From contig NZ_CP088156.1 in the NCBI RefSeq assembly GCF_021088345.1, positions 4,836,001 to 4,900,000 on the forward strand: a DNA stretch of 64,000 nt. Reading direction: 5' to 3'. The translations under genes and the position numbers were made by a program. Below the pieces are notes generated by a model. That model was not told where the DNA came from, did not search any database, and was given only the letters and a program-made list of their open reading frames with translations. This DNA is from Bradyrhizobium ontarionense (GTDB taxonomy: Bacteria > Pseudomonadota > Alphaproteobacteria > Rhizobiales > Xanthobacteraceae). Below are positions 8,093 through 16,186 of the stretch, piece by piece. Each line of letters begins with the position of its first letter. Position 1 is the first letter of the stretch.

Positions 8093-10407
8093 CCCGCCCT
8101 GGCATAGGCTGCGGTCGAGACCTGCTCTGGCCGCGACGTCGCGCGCCGCTCGGACTCGGTCATCGTCACGACAATGCCGACATCGCCGGCTCCGAGCGCC
8201 CTGCTCCGGCTCACCGCCTTGACGGCAGGCTCGATCGAGGATCGATCGCTGCCCACGCAGACGATGGCCCAGTCGATGCCGGTCAGGAAATCGCCCCCCT
8301 GCGCCGGGAGCGGCGTGTCGACAAGAATCGCGTCGTAGCCGTCGAGACCAGAGAGGAGTGCGTCGAGAGTGAGCGCTTCGAGGATGTCGCCGACCGGACC
8401 GGTCGTCGTGCCGACCGGTAGCACGTCGAGATGGGCGTGATCAGTACGCATGACCGCGTCACGCACAGGTGCCCCGTGGTCCAGCGCGCGCAGCCATCCC
8501 GAGGTCGGTGCCAGCGCCATCAATTGTGCAAATGCCGGACGCGCGAGCTCGCATTCGACGAGGAGCACGCGACGTCCGGCTGCGGCCAGATGTTCGGCCA
8601 GCGCGCAGACGGTCGTGGTCTTGCCGTCGCCTGCGTCAGGAGACGTCACGGCGATGCGTTGCGGCCGCTGCGGCTGATCCAGCCCCAGCTCGCGAACGAG
8701 ATCGTGCAGCGCGTGCTGGAATTCAGTGTCTTCCGAGGCCAGGCGCAACACCTGCGGAATCGCGAGCGGCTGATGGCCCTGCAGAATGGCGCCGAGCGCG
8801 GACATCTGCCGCAGGGTCTTCAGCCGCGGCAGGCAGGCCAGGATCGAGACATCCGCGACGCTGGGAAAGTGAGATCTTCGCTCGGGCGTTAATGACGGCT
8901 CTACCGGCGCTGACGGCTCTGCGGCCTGCTCCGGCAGTTCGGGAACACTCGCCGGCGCATCATCGACGTCAGGCGCAACCTCGTCGCGGGCGGCCACGGC
9001 CGCTGCCGGCTGCGGGGCCACCTCCGGAGGAGCGACGGGGGCCGAGTGTTTGATCGCACGCGAGCCGAGCTGATCAGCCAGAAGCGCAGCGCCGACGCCG
9101 AAGATGATTGCAAGCGTCATTCCGGCGGCCAGGAACGGGATCTTCTTCGGGAAGAACGGCTTGCTCGGCAGCTCGGCGAGGCTGACGAGGCGCGTGCTGC
9201 CGCGCAGGACGCGCCGCTCGGTCTCGAGCTCGCTCGCCTTCTTGTACAGCTCGGCATATTGCTGCCGCTTGATCTCGGTGTCGCGGACCATGCTCTCGAT
9301 CGACGCCTCGTCCAGCGTGGCCGAGCCGGCCTCCGCCTTGGCGGTGTCCATCCGCTTCTTCAGCGTGTTTACCAGCGTATCATTGGCGTCGAACGCCTTC
9401 TGCGCGCTGGCCGCGATGGACTGCATCTCGTCGACCAGCCGCTGCTGGATCGTCGCCTGCTCGCGCGTCAGTGCCAGGATCGACGGATGCTTCGGGCCGA
9501 GCACACCGGCCGCGCTCGCGAGCTGCGCGCTGACGCTCGTCAGCTGCTGCTTGAGGTCGGCGATGGTCCGGCTCTGCAGCACTGACGGTGCGTCGGTCGG
9601 GCCACGCTCCTGCTCGGACTTGATCTCCTGCAGCCGCGCCGCAGCTTCGGCCCGCGCCGCCTCGGCCTGCGACAATTGCTGGCCGATGCTCGTCAATCGC
9701 TCCGAGGAGATCGGCGCGTTGGCGCCGCGCATCAGCCCCTTGGTGCGGCGGAATTTCTGGATCTTCTCGTCGGACTCGCGCAGCTGCTGGTCGAGCTGCT
9801 TCAGCTCCTGCCACAGCCAGGAGCTCGCGACCTCGCGGCTGTTGGCGCCCTCGGTGCGCTGATCCTCGAGAAACGTCTGCGTCAGCGCGTTCGCGAGCGC
9901 CTGCGACACCTCGGCGAGGCCGGACTGATAGGAGATGTTGATGACGCGCGAGCGGCCGGCCGACGCAACGCTGAACCGGCTCTCGACGTGATCGATGAAC
10001 GCGCCGGTATCGGATTTGAGCCGCTGGCAGGCATCCGTCGACCCGAGCAGACGGCCACGCTCGCACTCGCTGACCACGGCGTCGACGACGCCCGGCGTCG
10101 ACATGATCTGGCGCAACAGGCGCGGCGACCGGATCACCAGCAGTTGGCTTTCCATGTCGGCTGGATCGCCGATCTTCTGCGCCCACGCCGCCGAGGTGTT
10201 GGCGCCGGGCTCCTGCTCGGCGATGATCACCGAGGCGGTGGCGAGATAGCGCACCGGGAGCAGGACGAGGGCGGCGATCGCAACAAGCAGCGTCGCGCCC
10301 GCCACGATGGCGAACACGCCGCGACGGCGCCAGATCCGGGCAACGGCGTCAAAGCCGGACAAGGCTTCCGCTACATCCGCCTGCCTCATGATCTGTACTT
10401 TCACCAC
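8089..10407 (-). CDS. Wzz-type co-polymerase fused to CpsD/BY-kinase-like ATPase
   Basis: A 772-residue fusion. Residues about 15-60 hold a first transmembrane segment within a Wzz domain; a long periplasmic coiled-coil part follows (about 190-395), then the conserved Pro-rich segment (AELPSKPFFPKKIP) and a second transmembrane helix near 425. A low-complexity linker leads to a cytoplasmic ATPase domain: Walker A GDGKTTT near residue 590 and Walker B AILVDTP near 690. This is the architecture of ExoP/Wzc co-polymerases controlling chain length. Two features depart from Wzc: the Walker A' stretch reads LLVECELARP instead of a DxD-type motif, and the C-terminus has one Tyr (AAYARAG) rather than a tyrosine cluster. 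Autophosphorylation is therefore doubtful. Confidence 0.85.
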   Translation of the reverse strand: MVKVQIMRQADVAEALSGFDAVARIWRRRGVFAIVAGATLLVAIAALVLLPVRYLATASVIIAEQEPGANTSAAWAQKIGDPADMESQLLVIRSPRLLRQIMSTPGVVDAVVSECERGRLLGSTDACQRLKSDTGAFIDHVESRFSVASAGRSRVINISYQSGLAEVSQALANALTQTFLEDQRTEGANSREVASSWLWQELKQLDQQLRESDEKIQKFRRTKGLMRGANAPISSERLTSIGQQLSQAEAARAEAAARLQEIKSEQERGPTDAPSVLQSRTIADLKQQLTSVSAQLASAAGVLGPKHPSILALTREQATIQQRLVDEMQSIAASAQKAFDANDTLVNTLKKRMDTAKAEAGSATLDEASIESMVRDTEIKRQQYAELYKKASELETERRVLRGSTRLVSLAELPSKPFFPKKIPFLAAGMTLAIIFGVGAALLADQLGSRAIKHSAPVAPPEVAPQPAAAVAARDEVAPDVDDAPASVPELPEQAAEPSAPVEPSLTPERRSHFPSVADVSILACLPRLKTLRQMSALGAILQGHQPLAIPQVLRLASEDTEFQHALHDLVRELGLDQPQRPQRIAVTSPDAGDGKTTTVCALAEHLAAAGRRVLLVECELARPAFAQLMALAPTSGWLRALDHGAPVRDAVMRTDHAHLDVLPVGTTTGPVGDILEALTLDALLSGLDGYDAILVDTPLPAQGGDFLTGIDWAIVCVGSDRSSIEPAVKAVSRSRALGAGDVGIVVTMTESERRATSRPEQVSTAAYARAG

Positions 10408-10416
10408 ATACGAACT

Positions 10417-11571
10417 CTACGCAATGAGCCGCGTCGCGCGACCCTGATGTCCCGCACGGAAATGCTCGAGCTCCTCATTGACCGCCGCTGCGAACTGGCT
10501 GCGGAAGCGCTCGGCCGAGAAGAAGCCGGCACGCTGCCGGCAGTCGAGACGCGAGATCGATTTCTCCCTGGCCACGAACGACCGCACGCAGGCCGCGATC
10601 GCCTCCGGCGCGGGCCTGTCGAAGAACATGCCGGTCGGGCGCGGGCCCGTCGTGAGGATCGACTCGCGCGCGCCGCCGCGGCCCAACGCCAGAACGGGGG
10701 CGCCTTCGGACTGCGCTTCCACCGGGATGATGCCGAAATCCTCCTCCGCTGCGAACACGAAGGCGCGCGCGGTGGTCATGAGGTCGCGCAATTGCTTGTC
10801 GGGGACGAAGCCGGCGAACTTGATGTTCGGCCCCGCGATCGCCTTGAGCCGCGCGGCCTCCGGACCGTCGCCGGCCACGACCAGCTCCAGATCCGGCATC
10901 GTGTTGAAGGCGCAGACGATCGGCTCGATGCGCTTGTAGGGCACCAGCCGGCTGGCGGCCAGAAAGTGGTTGCCGACCGGCAGAATCGCATCGCGCTGCG
11001 CGATCGTCACCGGCGGATAGATCACCTTGGCGTCGCGGCCGTAGATCTTCTTGATGCGGCGCGCCACGAACTGCGAATTGGTGAAGATGGCGTCGGGGCC
11101 GTGGGCGGTGCGCGCGTCCCAGATCCGCATCTTATGCAGCAGCGTGCGGGCGACGAGGCCCTTGACGCCGGTCGCGTAGCCGCTCTCCTTGAGATACTGG
11201 TGCTGCAGGTCCCAGGCATAGCGCATCGGCGAATGCACATAGGCGATGTGCAGCTGCTCCGGCCCGGTCAGCACGCCCTTGGCCACGGCGCAACTGCTCG
11301 AAATGACGAGATCATAGTTCGACAGGTCGAACTGCTCGATCGCGAGCGGCATCAGCGGCAGATAGGAGCGGTGATACTTCCGCAACAACGGCATCTTCTG
11401 CAGGAAGCTCGTCTGCGACGTCTCGAATCCGAGCCTGGCGCGGTCCTCGGGGCGCAGCAGGTCGAACAGCGTGAAGACATCGGCGCCGGGATAGCAGCGC
11501 AGGATCTCCTGCAGGACCTTCTCGGCGCCGCCGACAACGTAGAGCCAATCGTGGACGATCGCGACGCGCAT
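10417..11571 (-). CDS. Glycosyltransferase family 4, first gene of EPS operon
   Basis: A 384-residue GT4 enzyme. The frame is open 20 codons further, but the ATG at 11571 has a good ribosome site (GGGAGAG) and begins MRVAIVHDWLYVVGGAEKVL, the typical GT4 N-terminus, so it is chosen. The donor domain carries EX7E as EDFGIIPVE (about residue 275), followed by AQSEGAPVLALGRGGARESI. The DWL..GGAEKVL and FGIIPVEAQ pattern is like mannosyl- and rhamnosyltransferases of the WbaZ group, but specificity is not proven. It is the promoter-proximal gene, with 9 bases to the co-polymerase gene. Confidence 0.87.
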   Translation of the reverse strand: MRVAIVHDWLYVVGGAEKVLQEILRCYPGADVFTLFDLLRPEDRARLGFETSQTSFLQKMPLLRKYHRSYLPLMPLAIEQFDLSNYDLVISSSCAVAKGVLTGPEQLHIAYVHSPMRYAWDLQHQYLKESGYATGVKGLVARTLLHKMRIWDARTAHGPDAIFTNSQFVARRIKKIYGRDAKVIYPPVTIAQRDAILPVGNHFLAASRLVPYKRIEPIVCAFNTMPDLELVVAGDGPEAARLKAIAGPNIKFAGFVPDKQLRDLMTTARAFVFAAEEDFGIIPVEAQSEGAPVLALGRGGARESILTTGPRPTGMFFDRPAPEAIAACVRSFVAREKSISRLDCRQRAGFFSAERFRSQFAAAVNEELEHFRAGHQGRATRLIA

Positions 11572-11911
11572 CGCACTCTCCCAATTCCCGGGGTATTTAA
11601 TAAAACCCTTAAGGGAGGTATCCACGCGCACAACCGGTTCCTAAACTTCTAGTTAATCGCCCTTGTCCTCCGACCCGTCGAATGCACGCTGATCAGGTAG
11701 GGATCGGTTAAGGATTTGCCAGCCGCTCCGCGTCTCATGTCGCGACATGATCGTGCCGGACCGGAACGCCTGACGCGCGGTGGTCCCGCTTCGGCACACT
11801 CCGACACCCTAGGCCGTCTTGCTTAACAGGCCCTTGCCAGCCCCTTGCCGCGCGGGCGCTCGCGCGCTCAACGCCCGGCCGCACACGATCGTGATCGCGC
11901 CGGCCGCCCGG
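11572..11911. other. Intergenic region upstream of the EPS operon
   Basis: About 340 bases between the start of the first EPS gene and the end of the DUF2848 gene. It is less GC-rich just upstream of 11571 and should contain the operon promoter on the minus strand. I see no convincing -35/-10 pair, operator or hairpin. Confidence 0.4.
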
Positions 11912-12604
11912 TCAGCCGGCGACGGCGAGCTGCGCGATCCCGTAGCCGTGGCGGATCACGCGGTTCAGCACGGGATCGACCAGCTCGAATTCGAAGCGGT
12001 CGGCCGGGCGGATGCCGCCCTTGGCGGCGAAAGTGCCGCCGAACATCGCGGTGCCCTCGGGGAGACCAGCATCGCCGTAGCGGCGCGCGATCAGGTCGAA
12101 GGGGGCCAGCATGCCGCTCAGCGTCCCCTCCTGATACAGCACGCGCTCGCCATTGATGGTCGCGAATGCGCGCAGCATGAGCCGGTCCCAATGCGCGGCG
12201 ACGTCGTCGACCAGCCACAGCTCCGGCGCGACCGGCTTGTCGCACATCTGCTTGGAGACGGTGATGTTGTAGGTCTCGACCTTGCGGTCGGTATGGTCGG
12301 AGCCGACGCCGACGAACAGCTTCCCGCCCGACTTCACCAGCACGAACTCGACCTCGCCGGAGGAGTCAGCCCCGCTGACCTCGATGCTGTCGGCGGTCGT
12401 CAGCCGGCTGGCCGCGACCTCGTAATAGATCGGCGTCGTCGCCGGCCGGGGAATGCCGAGCTCTTCCAGCTCGGCGATGTGCTTGTCGCGGGCGACCGGA
12501 TCGCGGCCGGTCCAGCCGGCGATGACGAGGCGCTTCGGCGTGATCTGCTGCCGCGTCGTCGCACCATCAGCGTGAACCAGGACCTCGATCGTCGTGCCGC
12601 TCAT
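11912..12604 (-). CDS. DUF2848 family protein
   Basis: A 230-residue protein recognised by the conserved string LVIAGWTGRDPVARDKHIAEL, then PRPATTPIYYEV, SSGEVEFVL and GVGSDHTDRKVE with SKQMC. These are DUF2848 landmarks; the family is distantly related to fumarylacetoacetate hydrolase-fold enzymes, and its members often sit near amino acid or hydantoin catabolism genes. No substrate can be named here because the neighbours (EPS operon, DUF3422) give no pathway. No signal peptide or membrane segment is seen, so it should be cytoplasmic. Confidence 0.8.
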   Translation of the reverse strand: MSGTTIEVLVHADGATTRQQITPKRLVIAGWTGRDPVARDKHIAELEELGIPRPATTPIYYEVAASRLTTADSIEVSGADSSGEVEFVLVKSGGKLFVGVGSDHTDRKVETYNITVSKQMCDKPVAPELWLVDDVAAHWDRLMLRAFATINGERVLYQEGTLSGMLAPFDLIARRYGDAGLPEGTAMFGGTFAAKGGIRPADRFEFELVDPVLNRVIRHGYGIAQLAVAG

Positions 12605-12677
12605 CGTCTCATCGCCTCTTCATGACCAGCGCGCCGCTTACCCGCCCCGCCGCCCGCTGGCAAGCCAGCGATTGGGG

Positions 12678-12722
12678 CCTCATGGTTCGAGACGCGCCGA
12701 AGAGGCGCTCCTCACCATGAGG
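12678..12722. repeat. Palindromic intergenic repeat unit
   Basis: CCTCATGGT at 12678-12686 is exactly reversed by ACCATGAGG at 12714-12722, with GAGACGCGCC...GGCGCTC inside extending the fold. A second unit of the same style (GTCCTGAGG ... TCTCGAAGGAC, about 12751-12790) follows. This is a REP/BIME-like cluster between two minus-strand genes, and could fold in RNA downstream of the DUF3422 gene. Confidence 0.6.
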
Positions 12723-12800
12723 GTCTTGAATTCCGCCCAGAGAGCGATCCTCGTCCTGAGGGCCCGCCGCAGGCGGGTGTCTCGAAGGACGGCCGCCCCC

Positions 12801-14126
12801 TCACTCCTTCTCTTGCTCCGCCTCGTGATCCTCCTTGAGGTGGCGTTTGCGGATCTGATGCGTCGTGAACCAGATCAGCGCGATCGCGACCGGCACGAAG
12901 GCGGCGGTGGCCAGCGTCGGCTCGACCGGCAGGCCGGTGTCGTGCGCGCCCTTGGCGAGGTAGCCGAACAGGCTGACGACGTAATAGCCGATCGCGGCCA
13001 CCGACAGACCTTCGACCGTGCTCTGCAGCCGCAGCTGCAGCTTGGTGCGCTCGTTCATCGAGCGCAGCAGGTCGCGGTTCTGCTCCTCCAGCTCGACGTC
13101 CACCCGGGTCCGCAGCAGGTCGGCGGCGCGCGCGAGCTTGCGCGACAGTTCGGACTGCCGCCCCTCCAGCGCGTTCAAGGTGCGCATCGCCGGCGCAATG
13201 CGGCGGGCGAGGAACGACGACCAGCTCGAATAGGGCGCGATCGCCTCGCCCTCGATGACCGCGAGCCGCGCCTGCACCAGGTCGTAATAGGCGCGGCTGG
13301 CGCCGAATCGAAACAGGCTGCCGGTGGCGCCGCGCTCGAGTGACGCCGCGAGCTCGGTGAGCTCGGTGAGCAGATGGTTGTTGAGCTTGAGCGTCTCGGC
13401 GCCCTGCATCTCCTCGAGCACCTCGCCGAGCCGCCGCTCGATGCGGTCGACCTGCGGCGCCAGCGCGAGCGCGGCGGGCAGGCCGAGCAGCGCGAGAGTG
13501 CGGTAGGTCTCGAGCTCCAGCACCCGCTGCACCAGCGCCCCGAGCCGCTCCGGCGTCGGACCGTCGGCGCAGACCAGGATGCGGGTGAAGCCGTCGTCGT
13601 CGAGGCGGAAGTCGGAGGCGACCGCGCCGGCGCTGCCCTTGATCGCGACGATGGCGAGGCTGCTCTTGTCGAAAATCTGCTCGGCGCGCGCCACCGGATC
13701 GACCCCGTTCTCGACCTCGAGCTTGACCGCCACCAGCAGCTCGCCGGCCTGCGGCAGCGCCGCGATCAGCGCCTGCAGCTCCGGCGCAATGTCGCCGAAG
13801 CGACGCGGGCTCCCTCCGGCCCGCGGGCTCCAGATCCAGGTGAGCGTGGCGAATTCCGAATGCTGCTCGAAGCGCAGCCTGACCGGGCCAAGATCGACCT
13901 GGTGATGCTTGATACCAGGCTCCGGCGGCGGCGCGCCGTGCTGCGCGCAGAACGCGGCGAGGCTGGCGCGGTCGGTCGCCGCGCTGTCGCCTTTCGCCAT
14001 GAAGCCGAAGCGGATCACCAGCACCGGCTGGGTCAGCGGCGTGAACGGCCGCGCATGCACCTCGTTCAGCACGCTCTCGCGAAGGGCATGCGGCGTGAAG
14101 GCGGACATGTCGAGCGAGGCGGTCAT
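12801..14126 (-). CDS. DUF3422 family membrane-associated protein
   Basis: A 441-residue protein beginning LRESVLNEVHARPFTPLTQPVLVIRF, the DUF3422 N-terminal signature. The middle is helical and coiled-coil-like (about residues 255-375), and two hydrophobic segments close the C-terminus (about 385-430: VAAIGYYVVSLFGYLA and ATAAFVPVAIALIWFTT). It resembles a membrane-anchored sensor or scaffold, but the function is unknown. The frame is open upstream to 14477; that extension is Arg/Ser-rich and runs into repeats, so the ATG at 14126 before MTASLDMSAF is preferred. Confidence 0.8.
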   Translation of the reverse strand: MTASLDMSAFTPHALRESVLNEVHARPFTPLTQPVLVIRFGFMAKGDSAATDRASLAAFCAQHGAPPPEPGIKHHQVDLGPVRLRFEQHSEFATLTWIWSPRAGGSPRRFGDIAPELQALIAALPQAGELLVAVKLEVENGVDPVARAEQIFDKSSLAIVAIKGSAGAVASDFRLDDDGFTRILVCADGPTPERLGALVQRVLELETYRTLALLGLPAALALAPQVDRIERRLGEVLEEMQGAETLKLNNHLLTELTELAASLERGATGSLFRFGASRAYYDLVQARLAVIEGEAIAPYSSWSSFLARRIAPAMRTLNALEGRQSELSRKLARAADLLRTRVDVELEEQNRDLLRSMNERTKLQLRLQSTVEGLSVAAIGYYVVSLFGYLAKGAHDTGLPVEPTLATAAFVPVAIALIWFTTHQIRKRHLKEDHEAEQEKE

Positions 14127-14367
14127 CGGGGGAGTCCGTGCGTGAGAGCGACACCTGACGCAGACGATCGCGCTGCGCCTGAATTGATCACCCCCGTCAT
14201 GCCGTGCATCCCCCTGACTTCCATTGTCGCCCGGCCGCCAACGCGCCAGCAGTGTGTGACACCACTGTAGCGCAATTCGATGACGGCGCCACGGCTGCGG
14301 CGATGTTGTGGGGGATGGCACTGCGACTGCTGCAGCTTCCTCTTCGGGCCAGTTCGAGCCCACATCG

Positions 14368-14587
14368 CGCGGCTTGCTCGGTGCACCTCGCCCCGCTCTT
14401 GTCCGCCGCAGCTCGCAGAGCGAAGGCGGATGCGGGGGCGCGACGAGCTTCGCTCGCGCTGAGAGGTCGGATTGCATCGAAGATGCAATCCGGGTGAGGG
14501 GGTACAGGTCTAACCACTCGCACTGCCCGTGTGTCTGCCCCTCACCCCAACCCTCTCCCCGTGAAGAACGGGGAGAGGGAGCGCACC
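14368..14587 (+). repeat. Dispersed mosaic repeat, copy A
   Basis: About 220 bases closely matching, in inverted orientation, 28442-28667. It contains the 24-base palindrome around GGATTGCATCGAAGATGCAATCC, a hairpin CCCCGTGAAGAACGGGG and the block GGAGAGGGAGCGCACC. A small module, CGCGACGAGCTTCGCTCGCG (14439-14458), sits between GCGGATGCGG and GAGGTCGG, where copy B has none. No coding gene is supported here. Confidence 0.8.
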
Positions 14588-14745
14588 GCCCGCGCCGAGA
14601 TAGCTGGGCTCATACATCTGAAGATCACAGAGGCCACGCGTGGCGTCCACGCAGCACACCGCCGATGACTCGCCTGGACACACCAACACCTCCCGCGGCG
14701 CGATCGCACCCGAGATTGATCTCAATGAAGCCCTCCGACAATGCC

Positions 14746-15130
14746 GAGGGCGCAGGGAAGGCCGGACCTCGACTGAGGCCCGTGGCCCCCGTGCGGAAAA
14801 ATTGCACGGGGCAGGAACCACAGGTTCAGCCGGATGACCCGGCCCTCCCTGCGCGATAGTTTTAACGTCTGCTCCGCGCTCTCCCCGGGGACCGGGCTTG
14901 TTTGCCCCCGTCATCCTGATGACACGTCATGTCACACGGACTTAGCGCCAGCGTCGGGGCGCCAGGACCACACGGCTTGAACGTCCGCGAGCTGCCAATC
15001 GTCCAGCGCAACAGCACCTGACAAGCCCGCGGCCACCGCTCCCCGCCTCAACGTATCGTGACGACGCGTACGCCCCTCTGCATGAGGACGGGATGCGGGA
15101 GATAAGAGCATAATTTCTGAAAATTAGCAA
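14746..15130 (+). repeat. Dispersed repeat of about 385 bp, intact copy (unoccupied IS110 target)
   Basis: The sequence from GAGGGCGCAGGGAAGGCCGG to about 15130 aligns with 38729-39060 joined to 40375-40428. Shared blocks include GCTCCGCGCTCTCCCCGGGG, GGGGCGCCAGGACCACACGG, CCCGCGGCCACCGCTCCCCG and CGTATCGTGACGACGCGTAC. Here the sequence runs uninterrupted through TACGCCCCTCTGCATGAGG, so this copy shows the pre-insertion sequence of the site used by the IS110 element at 39061. It has no plausible gene. Confidence 0.85.
15069..15085 (+). other. Empty IS110 target site (CT core at 15076-15077)
   Basis: TACGCCC-CT-CTGCATGA is the uninterrupted form of the sequence split by the IS110 element. Left flank of the element reads TACGCCCCT and right flank CTCTGCATGA; the only shared bases are CT, the core dinucleotide reported for IS621 of the IS110 family. 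Confidence 0.7.
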
Positions 15131-15262
15131 TAGGAATCTTTTGGACCCAACCAGGCTGGGCCCGCAAACTAGCCAGAACAGCCCGATTTGGATCATTGCG
15201 ACGTGCCGATCGAGCCGCCGTGAGCAGGCTCTCGAACCGGAGGGCGGACGAAAATCAAAGTT

Positions 15263-16186
15263 TCAGGAGTTTTCGTAGCTCAGCTTGATCAGCGGCATTG
15301 CCCGCTCCAGGTCCTCTGGCTTGGTGAGCGTGATCTCCAGGTCACCCGTACCGAAATGTCCCAGATTTGAAACGTCACGTGTAAAGCCAGGCTCCAGCGT
15401 CACGCTGGAAGGATCGACCTTCACAAACATGAGGATCTTCGAGGCAGTGGGCCTAAATTCCACGCACGCGAAATTCTTGATCCGTTTAAAAGCGATATAG
15501 AGTTGCAGCTTCGTTTCCTGCACGTCGTCGCCCAGCGCCAGCATGTAGGCCCGCAGGGCCTCGAAACGATCGATCATGGCGGCGTCCAGCTCTTCCATGA
15601 CCGAACTGATCGTCTTGTATCTTCCAGAACCAGCCAATCCTGGCTCGCTGCCCTGGGAACTGGATACGACCGCGGCCTGCGCCTTGACGGACGTCGCCAC
15701 GAGCAGATCGAGCATCAGGAGATCAGGACCGAAACGGCGATAACGGATCAGCTCGATGTTGCGCTGAATCTGCTTCACCGCGTGATCGTCATAGCGATTG
15801 AAATCGCCGGCAATGCAGATCAGGCGCGGCGCCGACCAGTCGACCGTCTGGGCCTGCTCCTTGCCCAACTTCTCCATGACCAGCCATTGGAAATCCTTCC
15901 GATGGTCCATCAGCCAATCGAGGTAGAAGAGGCCTTGATTGATCACGTTCTCGTTCGATGCGCGCTTGTACTCGAGAATGACCGGGCAGCCGTTTTCGTC
16001 CAGTCCCAGCGTGTCGACGCGACCACCGTTGGACGTCACGAACTCCGAGGCCAGAAAGCGGACACCCAGCAGAGCCTCCAAGTTTCGCTCGAATAGGGTT
16101 TGGACAGACTTCTCGACCGTGTCCGTCGTTCCGACGAGTTCATCAACCTTTCCCGAGCCGACACGAAACAACTTAATATCGCTCAT
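15263..16186 (-). CDS. PD-(D/E)XK nuclease-like protein with C-terminal DUF5655 domain
   Basis: A 307-residue protein. About residues 50-95 read GGRVDTLGLDENGCPVILEYK, an Asp followed by Glu-x-Lys in the arrangement of PD-(D/E)XK nucleases (DUF91/NucS-like). The last 110 residues (RFEALRAYMLALGDD ... FACVEFRP ... GHFGTGDLEITL) fit the DUF5655 domain, often found with such nucleases. It is the last gene of the type I restriction-modification operon and overlaps hsdS by 4 bases (ATGA). It may be an accessory nuclease or a regulator of the system; this is inference from position and fold. Genes of this type are not a standard part of HsdRMS. Confidence 0.7.
   Translation of the reverse strand: MSDIKLFRVGSGKVDELVGTTDTVEKSVQTLFERNLEALLGVRFLASEFVTSNGGRVDTLGLDENGCPVILEYKRASNENVINQGLFYLDWLMDHRKDFQWLVMEKLGKEQAQTVDWSAPRLICIAGDFNRYDDHAVKQIQRNIELIRYRRFGPDLLMLDLLVATSVKAQAAVVSSSQGSEPGLAGSGRYKTISSVMEELDAAMIDRFEALRAYMLALGDDVQETKLQLYIAFKRIKNFACVEFRPTASKILMFVKVDPSSVTLEPGFTRDVSNLGHFGTGDLEITLTKPEDLERAMPLIKLSYENS

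Noticed and set aside
9676..11652. A plus-strand open frame of 658 codons across the EPS operon
   Set aside because: It is antisense to the co-polymerase and GT4 genes, has mirror-type composition and no domain.
14750..15196. Small frames inside the repeat block, such as a 84-codon minus-strand frame at 14942-15196
   Set aside because: The sequence is a dispersed repeat with a second copy near 38.8 kb that carries indels, and the frames are not kept between copies.
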